Source of the DNA: Thauera sp.
Lineage (GTDB): Bacteria; Pseudomonadota; Gammaproteobacteria; Burkholderiales; Rhodocyclaceae
DNA length: 64,000 nucleotides
NCBI GenBank assembly: GCA_017302295.1
Contig: JAFLDS010000012.1
Coordinates: forward strand, 1 to 64,000
Direction: 5' to 3'
Shown: positions 34,361-45,500 of the stretch, in pieces
Layout of the letters: every line of letters starts with the position of its first letter
How positions within the stretch are numbered: the stretch's first letter is position 1
The notes under the pieces: generated by a model
What the model was told of the DNA's origin: nothing
What the model saw: the letters and a program-made list of their open reading frames with translations, nothing else
The model's database searches: none
Made by a program: the position numbers and the translations under genes

Positions 34361-35757
34361 TGAACCGCCTACGCACCCTCACCCTCGCGCTTGCCGCCAC
34401 GCTGGCGGGCGCCTGCTCGCTGATCCCCGAGTACCAGCGCCCCGCGGCGCCGGTGCCGGCGTCCTTCTCGAATGCCGCGGCGGACGTCGCCGCTCCCGCG
34501 GCCGACACGCTGGCCTGGCGCGACTACTTTGCCGACGCGCGGCTGCGCGAGGTCATCGACCTTGCGCTGGCCAGCAACCGCGACCTGCGCGTGGCTGCGC
34601 TCAACATCGAACGCGCGCGCGCGCAGTACGGCATCCAGCGCGCCGCGCTGTTCCCGGCGATCGGCGCCACCGGCAGCGAGACCGCGCAGCGCCTGCCGGG
34701 CGATCTGCGACAGGGCGGCGAGGCCGGCATCAGCCGCCAGTTCAGCGCCACGCTGGGCTTTTCCGCCTATGAGCTGGACTTCTTCGGCCGCGTGCGCAGC
34801 CTCGAGGAGCAGGCGCTGGAGCAGTACCTCGGCACCGAGGAAGCGCGCCGCAGCGCGCAGATCGCGCTGGTGGCCGAGGTGGCCAACGCCTGGCTGACGC
34901 TCGCTGCTGACCGCGAGCGCCTGACGCTGGCGCGCAGCACGCTTGAAACGCGGCAGAAATCCTACGACCTGACGAAACGCAGCTTCGAGGCCGGCGCGGT
35001 GTCGGCGCTCGACCTGCGCCAGGCGGAAACCCTGCTCGAGGGCGCCCGCGCCGACATGGCGCGCTACACCACGCTGGTGGCGCAGGACGAGAACGCGCTC
35101 GCACTCGTCGCTGGCGCGCCGGTGCCGGCGGCGCTGCTGCCGGAGAAACTGGCCGACGCGCTGACGTCGGTGGCCGAACTGCCGGCGGGCGTGCCGTCCG
35201 ACGTGCTGGTGCGCCGCCCCGACATCCTGCAGGCCGAGCGCGCTCTGCGTGCCGCCAACGCCAGCATCGGCGCGGCACGCGCCGCCTTCTTCCCGAGCAT
35301 CACGCTGACGGCAGCGGCCGGCACCGCCAGCGCCTCGCTCGACGGCCTGTTCCAGGGCGGCTCCGGCACCTGGAGTTTCCTGCCGCAGATCCGCATCCCG
35401 ATCTTCGAGGGCGGCCGCCTGCAGGCCAGCCTGGATGCCGCAGAGATCCAGCGCGACATCAACGTCGCGCAGTACGAGAAGGCGATCCAGGGCGCTTTCC
35501 GCGAAGTCGCCGACGCGCTCGCGGTGCGGGCCAACATCGGCGAGCAGCTCGCGGCGCAGCGCAAGCTGGTGGCGGCCACCGCCGAGAGCTTCCGCCTGTC
35601 GGACGCGCGCTACCGCGCGGGGGTGGACAGCTACCTCGGCCTGCTCGAGGCACAGCGCTCGCTGTATGCGGCCGAACAGGCGCTGATCGTGGCGCGCCTC
35701 ACCGAGGCCAGCAACCGCGTCGCGCTGTACAAGGCGCTCGGCGGCGGCTGGAAGTAG
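34360..35757 (+). CDS. Outer-membrane efflux channel (OprM/NodT family)
   Basis: A 465-residue TolC-like outer-membrane lipoprotein (signal peptide with lipobox LAGAC). Two repeated helical-barrel halves are visible, with the family blocks [60 protein letters not shown] and [20 protein letters not shown]. It completes the tripartite pump. Translation is coupled to the pump gene through the TGATG overlap. The CobW gene follows only 8 bases after its stop. Confidence 0.95.
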   Translation: MNRLRTLTLALAATLAGACSLIPEYQRPAAPVPASFSNAAADVAAPAADTLAWRDYFADARLREVIDLALASNRDLRVAALNIERARAQYGIQRAALFPAIGATGSETAQRLPGDLRQGGEAGISRQFSATLGFSAYELDFFGRVRSLEEQALEQYLGTEEARRSAQIALVAEVANAWLTLAADRERLTLARSTLETRQKSYDLTKRSFEAGAVSALDLRQAETLLEGARADMARYTTLVAQDENALALVAGAPVPAALLPEKLADALTSVAELPAGVPSDVLVRRPDILQAERALRAANASIGAARAAFFPSITLTAAAGTASASLDGLFQGGSGTWSFLPQIRIPIFEGGRLQASLDAAEIQRDINVAQYEKAIQGAFREVADALAVRANIGEQLAAQRKLVAATAESFRLSDARYRAGVDSYLGLLEAQRSLYAAEQALIVARLTEASNRVALYKALGGGWK

Positions 35758-35765
35758 GCAGCAGG

Positions 35766-36899
<1,134 letters not shown>

Positions 36900-36983
36900 C
36901 TGTTACACGTGGCGTGCAGGCGCGAGCCTTGCCGCGCAATCGCCGCCATGCGAACCCCGTTTACCTTTACCCGGAGAATCGAG

Positions 36984-37322
36984 ATGGCCGGATTCGAAAA
37001 CTATGAAGACGCCACCCGTCAGATCGAACTCGAGATCGAGCGCATGGGCGTCGCCCTCGGCATCGACTGGAGCGACGAGGCGCAGGTGCGCGCGCTGGCG
37101 CGCGAGGCGCTGGAAAGCTCGTCCGACCTCGTCCGCCAGGCGGCCGCCAACCCAGGCGACCAGGCGCTCGCCGCCAAGGTCACGCTGATCGGGCTGGCGA
37201 ACCTGATGCTGCGCACGATGGAAGAGAGCGCCGGCCAGGGCATCGAGAGCCACGGCGGCAAGATATGGAAGACGCTCGGCCACGCCCTGTGGGCGGAAGC
37301 CGAGTTGCGGCGCGAGGCCTGA
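36984..37322 (+). CDS. Conserved-looking hypothetical protein, 112 aa
   Basis: I do not recognise this family. The product is a small, mostly helical, acidic soluble protein without signal or membrane segment (MAGFENYEDATRQIELEIER at the N terminus, ending HALWAEAELRREA). GGAG lies 7 bases before the ATG at 36984; a GTG at 36909 is in frame but has no support. It stands alone between the CobW gene and the convergent deaminase gene, with only 14 bases between the two stops. Codon use matches its neighbours, so it is probably a real gene. Confidence 0.6.
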   Translation: MAGFENYEDATRQIELEIERMGVALGIDWSDEAQVRALAREALESSSDLVRQAAANPGDQALAAKVTLIGLANLMLRTMEESAGQGIESHGGKIWKTLGHALWAEAELRREA

Positions 37323-37336
37323 GCACGGCCGTGCGC

Positions 37337-38341
37337 TCAGTCGGACAGGGCCTCGAGCCTGCCCACCCAGGGCGCGCGCGTGGCAGTGTCGACGAACGCC
37401 GCTTCCAGGCTGTTGCGTGCAATCTGCTTCAGTTCCGCCTTGGTCAGGCCCAGCGCGGTCGCGGTGTCGATGTAGTTCTGCGCCACGTAGCCGCCGAAAT
37501 AGGCGGGGTCGTCGGAGTTGATCGTCACCTTGAGCCCGGCGTCGAGCAGCGACTTCAGGTTGTGCTGCGCCAGCGTCGGGAATACGCACAACCTGACGTT
37601 GGACAGCGGGCACACGGTCAGCGGCACCTGCTCGCGCGCCAGCCGCGCCATCAGCGCAGGGTCTTCGGCCGCGCGCACGCCGTGGTCGATGCGCTCCACC
37701 TTCAGCAGGTCCAGCGCCTCGACGATGTAAGCCGGCGGTCCTTCTTCACCGGCGTGGGCGACGAGGTGCAGTCCGAGTTCGCGGCAGCGCGCGAACAGGC
37801 GCGCGAACTTCGACGGCGGATGACCTTTTTCCGACGAGTCCAGCCCTACGCCATGGATGCGCGCCAGGTGCGGCATCGCCTGTTGCAGCGCGGCGAAGCC
37901 GTCGTCTTCGCTGAGGTGGCGCAGGAAGCACATGATCAGCCGCGAGCTGATGCCGTAGCGCCTGAGCGCATCGGCGCAGGCGCGCTCCAGGCCGGCCAGT
38001 ACGGTGTCGAAGGCGACGCCGCGCGCGGTGTGGGTCTGCGGGTCGAAGAAGAGTTCGGCATGCACCACGCCGTCGGCATGGGCGCGCTCGAAATAGGCCA
38101 TCGCCAGCTCGTGGAAATCCTGTTCGTGGATCAGCGCCGCGGCACCGGCGTAGTAGAGGTCGAGAAAGCTCTGCAGGTCGCTGAAGTCGTAGGCGGCGCG
38201 GGTGTCCTCCACGCTCTTCCACGGCAGCGCGACGCCGTTGCGCGCGGCGAGCCGGAACATCAGCTCGGGCTCCAGCGTGCCTTCGATATGCAGGTGCAGC
38301 TCGGCCTTGGGCAGGGCGCGGACGAAGGTGTCGAGTTCCAT
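37337..38341 (-). CDS. add: Adenine/adenosine deaminase (Add family)
   Basis: A 334-residue zinc hydrolase of the adenosine deaminase family. The zinc ligands are His16 and His18 in [13 protein letters not shown], a His in VAHAGEEG (with the catalytic Glu), and Asp-Asp in [12 protein letters not shown]. The last motif, with PAYFGGY rather than PxxFG of classic adenosine deaminases, is typical of the bacterial adenine deaminase (EC 3.5.4.2) branch, so adenine is the more likely substrate. It would convert adenine to hypoxanthine and ammonia in purine salvage. The gene stands alone, with a palindromic repeat upstream. Confidence 0.88.
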   Translation of the reverse strand: MELDTFVRALPKAELHLHIEGTLEPELMFRLAARNGVALPWKSVEDTRAAYDFSDLQSFLDLYYAGAAALIHEQDFHELAMAYFERAHADGVVHAELFFDPQTHTARGVAFDTVLAGLERACADALRRYGISSRLIMCFLRHLSEDDGFAALQQAMPHLARIHGVGLDSSEKGHPPSKFARLFARCRELGLHLVAHAGEEGPPAYIVEALDLLKVERIDHGVRAAEDPALMARLAREQVPLTVCPLSNVRLCVFPTLAQHNLKSLLDAGLKVTINSDDPAYFGGYVAQNYIDTATALGLTKAELKQIARNSLEAAFVDTATRAPWVGRLEALSD

Positions 38342-38412
38342 GGCGGCTTCCTTGGGACGTGCGGATGACCACGATCATAGCGAATGCCTGGAGGCCGCGT
38401 GGAGCAGGTACC

Positions 38413-38481
38413 GTAGGAGCGAGCTTGACCGCGACCAGTGCGGTGCTGGTCATCTCCAGTCGCGGTCGAGCCCGCTCCTAC
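38413..38481. repeat. REP-like inverted pair (GTAGGAGC type)
   Basis: Arm 38413-38435 begins GTAGGAGCGAGCTTGACC and arm 38459-38481 is its inverse with 21 of 23 matches. A small inner palindrome (GACCAG 38433-38438 and CTGGTC 38446-38451) lies between. The sequence belongs to the GTAGGAGCGGGCTTG-type REP elements common in pseudomonads and some betaproteobacteria, mobilised by REP-associated transposases (RAYT). It sits between divergent genes. Confidence 0.75.
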
Positions 38482-38558
38482 GGGGTGTCGGATCCGCGAT
38501 CGAGTCGGTATTCGATCGCCAGGTTGTTATCCTTTCGTCCTTGCCATCCGAGTGCGCC

Positions 38559-40028
38559 GTGTTGACCCGATCCGCATCGCTGACCCCCTTCGAAGCCCGC
38601 TGGCTTGCCGAGATCGTGCGGCGGCACGAGGAGCGCCATGGCGCGCTGGAGGATGCCTCGGCCGTGGCGGCGGCGCGTGAACGGCCGGCCGAACTGGAGG
38701 TGCGCATCCTGCACCGCGCCGAAGTGCTGGGCGAGCGCGAAGGCTGGCGCGAGGCGCTGCTGCGCTGGCATGGCCGCGCGCGGCTAGGCCTGGCGCTGCT
38801 CGCGGTGGTGGCGGCGATGCTTGGTTTTGGCGCGGCGGCGGGCGTGCTCGGTGACGGCGGTCGCGCGGTGAATGTGGTGTGGGCGCTGGGCGCGCTGCTC
38901 GGCGCGCATCTGGCCAGTCTCGTGCTGTGGCTCGGCGCGATGCTGTTTGCCGGGCAGGCGCCGGGCGGGGCGCTGAACGCGGGCGGTGTGCCCGGAAGGC
39001 TGTGGTTGCGCCTCGTTTCCGCGCTCGACCGCAGCCCGCAGGGTGCGGAACTGCCGCTCGCGCTGGGCGGGCTGCTGGGGAAGAGCCCTGCGGCGGCGTG
39101 GGGTATAGGCGCTGTGAGCCATGGTTTGTGGGCGCTGGCGCTGGCCGGCGCAACGGTGGGGCTGTTGCTGCTGTTCGCCACGCGGCGCTACGGCTTCGTG
39201 TGGGAAACGACCATCCTGCCGGCGGCGGCCTTCACCTCACTCACCTCGGCCCTCGGTACGCTGCCGGCGCAGCTTGGTTTTCCCGTGCCCGATGCGGCGC
39301 TGGTGGCTGCGAGCGGCAACGCGGCCATGGCCGACGAGGCGGGACGGCATGCCTGGGCGGGCTGGTTGCTGGGTTGCGTGCTGGTGTATGGCGTGCTGCC
39401 GCGGCTGGCTTTTGCACTCGCTTGCGGCTTGATGTGGCGGCGTGCGGCGCGCCGCATCGCGCTCGATCTGAAGCGGCCCGGCTACGCCCGCCTGCGGGCA
39501 CGCCTGCTGCCCGACAGCGAGCGCATCGGCGTGCGCGATGCCGAGCCGGAGACGATGCCGCGCCCCGGACGGCGGGGCGTGCATCCGGATGCGGGTGAGG
39601 GATGCGCCCTGCTGGCGCTCGAGCTGGGGCAGGATCTGACTTGGCCGCCGATTTCTGCCGACGCCGGCTGGCAGGCCATTACCGGAACGGATACCGTGGG
39701 GCAGGGGGCCTCTGCCATCGGCCGGCTCGACAGCCGCGAGCAGCGACGCGCGGCGCTGGCGCAGCTTGCCGTGCATCCACCGCGCCGACTGCTGATCGCG
39801 GTCGATCCGCGGCAGACGCCCGACCGCGGCACGCTGGGCCTGATCGCCGAACTGGCCGACCGCGCGGTGGACACCCGCATCTGGGCCGTGGCCGCGCCGG
39901 GCGCGGACGGCGGCGCTGCGGGCGAACGCCTGCGCCTGTGGCGCGAGGGGCTGACGGGGCTGGGCTTGGGTGCCGATGCGGTGATCACCACCGCCGAGGC
40001 GGCCCGCGACTGGCTGGAGGAGCGCTGA
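38559..40028 (+). CDS. DUF2868 multi-pass membrane protein
   Basis: A membrane protein of about 489 residues (DUF2868). The N-terminal part (TPFEARWLAEIVRRHEERHG) is the family signature, followed by membrane segments around residues 70-92, 105-125, 185-210 and 265-290, and a soluble C-terminal domain. No ATG is available; a GTG at 38559 or TTG at 38562 fits the family start, while the open frame upstream runs into the REP element. It overlaps the next gene by one base (TGATG). It is regularly found with a DUF3482 GTPase, so the two probably form a membrane GTPase system of unknown purpose. Confidence 0.8.
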   Translation: MLTRSASLTPFEARWLAEIVRRHEERHGALEDASAVAAARERPAELEVRILHRAEVLGEREGWREALLRWHGRARLGLALLAVVAAMLGFGAAAGVLGDGGRAVNVVWALGALLGAHLASLVLWLGAMLFAGQAPGGALNAGGVPGRLWLRLVSALDRSPQGAELPLALGGLLGKSPAAAWGIGAVSHGLWALALAGATVGLLLLFATRRYGFVWETTILPAAAFTSLTSALGTLPAQLGFPVPDAALVAASGNAAMADEAGRHAWAGWLLGCVLVYGVLPRLAFALACGLMWRRAARRIALDLKRPGYARLRARLLPDSERIGVRDAEPETMPRPGRRGVHPDAGEGCALLALELGQDLTWPPISADAGWQAITGTDTVGQGASAIGRLDSREQRRAALAQLAVHPPRRLLIAVDPRQTPDRGTLGLIAELADRAVDTRIWAVAAPGADGGAAGERLRLWREGLTGLGLGADAVITTAEAARDWLEER

Positions 40029-41413
40029 TGAACGACATCCTGCGTGTGGCGGTGGTCGGCCATACCAACACCGGCAAGACCTCGTTGCTGCGCACCCTGG
40101 CGCGCGATGCCGGTTTCGGCGAGGTGTCGGATGCGGCTGGCACCACCCGCCACGTCGAGGGATTGCGCCTGATGGCCGATGGTCGCCCCGTCGTCGAGTT
40201 GTACGACACGCCCGGCATGGAAGACGCGATCGCGCTGCTCGAGCGCATCGACGAGCTGGCGCCGCCCGCCGAGCGCCTCGATGGCCCCGAGCGCATCGCG
40301 CGCTTTCTTGCCACGCCGGAGGCGCGCGACCGCTTCGAACAGGAGGCCAAGGTGCTGCGCCAGTTGCTGTCGAGCGACGCCGGTCTGTACGTAGTGGATG
40401 CACGCGACCCGGTCCTGCCCAAGCACAAGGATGAACTTGCGCTGCTGGCGGCCTGCGCGCGACCGCTGCTGCCGGTGCTCAACTTCATTGCCTCGCCCGC
40501 GGCACGCAGCGACGACTGGCGCGCGGCACTTGCACGGCTCGGCCTGCATGCGGTGGTCAGTTTCGACACCGTAGCGCCGGCGCTGAACGGCGAGCGCGTG
40601 CTGTTCGACACCCTGGCGACGCTGCTGCATGCGCATCGCCCGGCGCTCGATCGCCTGCTCGCCGCGCGCGAGGAGGAGGCCGACGCGCGCCGCCATGCCG
40701 CCCGCCGCGAAGTCGCGACGCTGCTGATCGAGCTGGCTGCGCGGCGCGATCTCGTCGCGGACGATTCGGAAGCTTCCTTGCAGGCCGCGGTCGCCCGCTT
40801 GCGCGACGTGGTGCGCAAGCGCGAACAGGCCTGTGTCGATGCGCTGCTTCGGCTCTACCGTTTCCGTCCCGACGATGCGCGTGCCGACGCATTGCCGTTG
40901 TCTGACGGGCGCTGGGACGACGACCTCTTCAACCCCGAGACGCTGCGCCAGATGGGGGTGCATCTGGGGACCGGCATGGCGGCCGGTGCCGCGGCCGGCG
41001 TGGGTATCGACCTGATGACAGGCGGCCTGACCCTGGGCGCGGCGGCCGCGCTGGGGGCGATTGCCGGCGGCCTGTGGCAGACCTTCGGCCATTACGGCGA
41101 GCGGCTGGCGGCGAAGCTGCGCGGCCATCGCGAACTCACCGTCGACGACGCCATCCTGCGCCTGGTCGCGTTGCGTCAGCGCCTGCTCCTTGCTGCGCTG
41201 GAGGGGCGCGGCCACGCTGCGATCGCGCCGATCGAGGTCGGCGATGCGGAGACCGCTCATGCCGCCGACGCTGATCCGCAGGCGCAGCGCTGGCGCAAGG
41301 GGCCGCTGCCCTATGCGCTCGAGAAGGCGCGCGCGCATCCCGAATGGGCGCGCGACGCGGGCGACGAGCAGCGTGACGAGGCGGTCGCCGAAGTGGCCGC
41401 CGAACTTGGCTGA
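40028..41413 (+). CDS. DUF3482-type GTPase
   Basis: A 461-residue GTP-binding protein. The G domain has Walker A VVGHTNTGKTSLLR, switch region AAGTTRHVEG, G3 LYDTPGMED and a G4-like NFIAS in place of the usual NKxD. The C-terminal DUF3482 part has a Gly/Ala-rich hydrophobic stretch (GAAAGVGIDLMTGGLTLGAA, about residues 320-345) that could insert in or sit on the membrane. It is coupled to the DUF2868 gene. The lack of a clear NKxD motif means guanine specificity is uncertain. Biological role unknown. Confidence 0.83.
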   Translation: MNDILRVAVVGHTNTGKTSLLRTLARDAGFGEVSDAAGTTRHVEGLRLMADGRPVVELYDTPGMEDAIALLERIDELAPPAERLDGPERIARFLATPEARDRFEQEAKVLRQLLSSDAGLYVVDARDPVLPKHKDELALLAACARPLLPVLNFIASPAARSDDWRAALARLGLHAVVSFDTVAPALNGERVLFDTLATLLHAHRPALDRLLAAREEEADARRHAARREVATLLIELAARRDLVADDSEASLQAAVARLRDVVRKREQACVDALLRLYRFRPDDARADALPLSDGRWDDDLFNPETLRQMGVHLGTGMAAGAAAGVGIDLMTGGLTLGAAAALGAIAGGLWQTFGHYGERLAAKLRGHRELTVDDAILRLVALRQRLLLAALEGRGHAAIAPIEVGDAETAHAADADPQAQRWRKGPLPYALEKARAHPEWARDAGDEQRDEAVAEVAAELG

Positions 41414-41482
41414 GTATCGCTCAAGAGATTGATTCCGCTGCCGTTATTGTTCTCATGGCAAACCGCGCAGCGGGGTGGGACC

Positions 41483-42529
41483 GTGAAAATCGCTTCTTCC
41501 AGCATCGAACTGCAGTCGTCGCACGTGGCGACGACTTCACTTGAAATTTCCGAACGCCTCGAAGTCTGGCGGGATGCGCCGCAGGCGCGGTTTCCCGCGC
41601 GTGACGCGGTAGCCATTTCCGACGCCGGCCGCGCCGCGCAGGAGGCCGACGCCAGCGCCGCCGCCGAGGATGCCGGTGACGCTGCGGCGCGCTCCGATCC
41701 GCGGCTGGCGATGCTGATCCGCATGATCGAATTCCTCACCGGCAAGCCGGTACGCCTGTTCGATGCGAGCGAGATCGCGGCCGAGGGAGGCGCGGTCGTG
41801 GCGGGCGAGTCCGGCGCGCCCGCCGCACCGCAGTCGCAGTCGCCCGCCGCGCGGCCGCGCGCAGGTTTCGGCATCGAATATGACTTCAGCGCCAGCTACA
41901 GCGAGACGGAGACGACCACCTTCAGCGCCGCTGGCGTGGTGCGCACCGCCGATGGTGCCGAGATCCGTTTCGAGCTCGGCGTGCAGATGTCGCGCAGCTA
42001 CAGCGAGTCGGTGTCGGTACAGTTGCGTGCCGGGGACCCGCGCGTGAAGGATCCGCTGATGATCGACTTCGCCGGGCCGGCCGCTGCGCTGTCGGACATG
42101 CACTTTGCATTTGATCTCGATGCGGACGGGCACGACGAGCAGGTCTCGCTTGGCGGCGGGCGCGGCTTCCTCGCCTTCGATCGCAATGCCAACGGCCGCA
42201 TCGACGACGGCCGCGAACTGTTCGGCCCCGCCACCGGCAACGGTTTCAGCGAGTTGGCCGTGCTCGACGACGACGGCAACGGCTGGCTGGACGAGGCCGA
42301 CGCGGCGTGGCAGTCGCTGAAGGTGTGGCAGCCCGCTGCGGCGGGCATGGGCACGCTGCAATCGCTCGCGACCGCTGGCATCGGCGCGTTTCACCTTGGC
42401 AGCGTCAGCACACCCTTCAGCCTCAACAACGCGGCCAACGAAACGCTGGGCCTGATGCGAGCCACCGGCGTCTACCTGCGCGAGGACGGCGGCGTCGGCA
42501 CGGTGAGCCAGGTTGACCTGAGCGTCTGA
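41483..42529 (+). CDS. Calcium-binding (EF-hand-like loop) protein, 348 aa
   Basis: A protein of unknown function with three EF-hand-like loops: DLDADG at 211-216, DRNANGRIDDGRELFG from 233, and DDDGNGWLDEADAAW from 262. This block, with GRGFLAFDRNANGRIDDGREL followed by FG and a GNGFSEL segment, is shared with conserved hypothetical proteins of pseudomonads and vibrios. The N-terminal half (MKIASSSIELQSSHVATTSL) has no signal peptide and contains a Ser/Thr-rich beta-like region with SYSETETTTF. The chosen start is GTG at 41483; a TTG at 41429 is in frame but less likely. It would be cytoplasmic or exported by a non-Sec route. Confidence 0.7.
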   Translation: MKIASSSIELQSSHVATTSLEISERLEVWRDAPQARFPARDAVAISDAGRAAQEADASAAAEDAGDAAARSDPRLAMLIRMIEFLTGKPVRLFDASEIAAEGGAVVAGESGAPAAPQSQSPAARPRAGFGIEYDFSASYSETETTTFSAAGVVRTADGAEIRFELGVQMSRSYSESVSVQLRAGDPRVKDPLMIDFAGPAAALSDMHFAFDLDADGHDEQVSLGGGRGFLAFDRNANGRIDDGRELFGPATGNGFSELAVLDDDGNGWLDEADAAWQSLKVWQPAAAGMGTLQSLATAGIGAFHLGSVSTPFSLNNAANETLGLMRATGVYLREDGGVGTVSQVDLSV

Positions 42530-42560
42530 GCGCCCAGGTTGCGCCCGGCCCCGGTCGTGC

Positions 42561-45500
42561 TCAGATCAGCGCGCGCAGCTGTTGCAGGCTTACCGACACC
42601 ATCGCGAGGTCCAGTGTCGGGTTGGGGCGCAATTCGGCGAGCAGCTGGCGGCAGCGCGCCAACGGCACCTCGCGTTGCGCTTCCCACGCCTCAATCAGCG
42701 CGGCGGTGTCCGCCTCGGCGGGACTGAGCGCCAGCACCGACTGCGCAAGGCCCCGCGCGACGCGGCTCAGGGCGTCTCGCTGTGCGACACGGGCCAGCGC
42801 AGCCCAGCGGCTGTCCGCGGGCAGCGTGGCGATCTGCTGCGACAGCCAGCCCAGCTCCAGCCGGCCGCCGAGGCCGAAATACACCCCGGCTACGGTGTCG
42901 ACGGTTCGTCCGGTCTCGGCGCCGATCTCCACGATGTCGAGCGCGGAGAACAGCTCGCCGAGCTGGGCGATGCGCTGGGCGAGCGATTTCGGCACGCCCT
43001 GAGCGGACAGCTGCGCGGCCTGTGCGTCGAGCGGAGCGTGTTCGTGCGCGGCGAGCCAGCGGCCGAGGCCGTTGCCGACTTCGGCGACGCCGGGGGCGAA
43101 GTGGCTGATCGTCGCCGCGAGGTCGCCCAGTCCAGCATGCCGCTGCAGCAGCCACACGGTGCCGCGTACCGCCAGGCGCGCCGTTGCCTGCAGCAGGCCC
43201 TGCTGCACCTCGACCGTCACCGCATGGTCGAGCGCTTCGATTGCGCTCCACAGTGACACCAGGCCGAAGATCTCGCGCGTGCCCAGGTAGGCACGCACGA
43301 TGTCGGGCTGCGTCGCACCGGTCTCCTCCTGCAGACGGAAGCAGAAGGTGGGGCCGACGCGGTTCACCATGCTGTTGACGACGTGGGTGGCGATGATCTC
43401 GCGACGCAGCGGGTGGCGCAGGATCTGCGCCGCGAAGCGTTCGCGCAGCGGCTGCGGAAAATAGCGCTCCAGCGTGGTGGCGATGTAGGGGTCTTCCGGG
43501 ATGTCGGAGGCGAGCACCGCGTCGTACAGCTCCATCTTGCCGTAGGCCAGCAGCACCGCGAGTTCGGGCGTGGTGAGCCCGATGTGTGCCTGGCTGCGCT
43601 CGGCGATCGCCTCGTCGCTGGGCAGGAACTCGATGCGCCGGTTGAGCCGCCCCTCATTCACCAGATGCCGCATGTAGCGCGCCTGCTCGTCGAGCAGGGC
43701 CGCGCCGCGGCTGCGCTCGAGGGCGAGGATCTGGTTCTGCGCGCGGTTGTCGCGCAGCACGAGCTGGGCCACCTCGTCGGTCATGTCGGCGAGCAGACGG
43801 TCGCGCTGCTTGCCGGTGAGCTCGCCTTCAGCGACCACCTGGTTGAGCAGGATCTTGATGTTCACCTCGTGGTCTGAGCAGTCCACGCCGCCGGAGTTGT
43901 CGATCGCGTCGGTGTTGATGAGTCCGCCGGCGAGCGCGTACTCGATGCGGCCGCGCTGGGTCACGCCGAGGTTGCCGCCTTCGACCACCACCTTGCAGCG
44001 CAGCTGGGCGCCGTCCACCCGGATCGCGTCATTGGCGCGGTCGCCCACCTCGGCATGGCTCTCGGTGCTCGCCTTGATGTAGGTGCCGATGCCGCCGTTG
44101 TAGAGCAGATCGACCGGCGCCTGCAGCAGGGCGTGGATCAGTTCGGCAGGCGACAGTTGCTCGGCGGAGATGCCGAGCGCCGCGCGCGCCTGCGCTGACA
44201 GCGTCACCGACTTCGCGCTGCGCGGAAACACGCCGCCGCCCGCCGAGATCAGCGCCGGGTCGTAGTCCGCCCAGGACGAGCGCGGCAGCTTGAACAGGCG
44301 CTCGCGCTCGGCGAAGCTGCTCTCGACGTCCGGGTTGGGGTCGATGAACACATGGCGGTGATCGAACGCGGCCAGCAGCCGGATGTGGCGCGACAGCTGC
44401 ATGCCGTTGCCGAACACGTCGCCCGACATGTCGCCGATGCCCACCACGGTAAAGTCCTGCATCTGGCTGTCGCGGCCCAGACTGCGCAGGTGGCGCTTGG
44501 TGGATTCCCACGCCCCGCGCGCGGTGATCGCCATCCCCTTGTGGTCGTAGCCGGCCGAGCCGCCGGAGGCGAAGGCGTCGCCGAGCCAGAAGCCGTATTC
44601 GGCCGCGGTGCGGTTGGCGATGTCGGAGAAGCTCGCCGTGCCCTTGTCGGCCGCCACCACCAGGTAGGGGTCGTCTGCGTCGTGGCGCACCACCTCGGGC
44701 GGCGGCACGAGATGGCCGGCGACGAGGTTGTCGGTGAGATCGAGCAGCCCGCGCAGATAGGTCTGGTAGCAGGCGATGCCTTCCTTCATCAGCGCATCGC
44801 GATCGCCCGCCGGCGGCGGGCGCTTGAGCACGAAGCCACCTTTGGAACCGACCGGCACGATCACCGCGTTCTTCACCTGTTGCGCCTTCACCAGGCCGAG
44901 CACTTCGGTGCGGAAGTCCTCCAGGCGGTCGGACCAGCGCAGGCCGCCGCGGGCGACCTTGCCGCCGCGCAGGTGCACGCCCTCCACCCGCGGCGAGTGG
45001 ACGAAGATCTCGAACATCGGCCGCGGCTCGGGCAGTTGCGGCACCCTGGCCGGGTCGAGCTTGAACGACAGCCAGGCCTTGGGCTGGCCGTCGGCGCCGC
45101 GCTGGTAGAAATTGGTGCGCAGCGTCGCCTGGATCAGCGCCAGGTAGTGACGCAGGATGCGGTCCTCGTCGAGGTTGGCGACGTCGTCGAGCGCGGCGGT
45201 GATGCGGGCAAGGATTGCGCCCTCGCGGGCATCACGGGTTTCGCCGCGTGCCGGGTCGAAGCGGGCGTGAAACAGCGCGATCAGGTCGGTGGCGATCGCC
45301 GGGTGGCCGGCCAGGGCCTGCTCGATGTAGTGCTGGCTGAACGGAAACGCCGCCTGCTTCATGTAGCGCGCGTAGGCCCGCAGCACGCCGACGCTGCGCC
45401 AGTCGAGGCCGGCGAGCAGCACCAGCCGGTTGAAGTTGTCGTCGTCGTTGTCGCCGCGCCAGGTGCGCAGGAAGGTCTCCTGGAAGGGGCCGCGCAGGCG

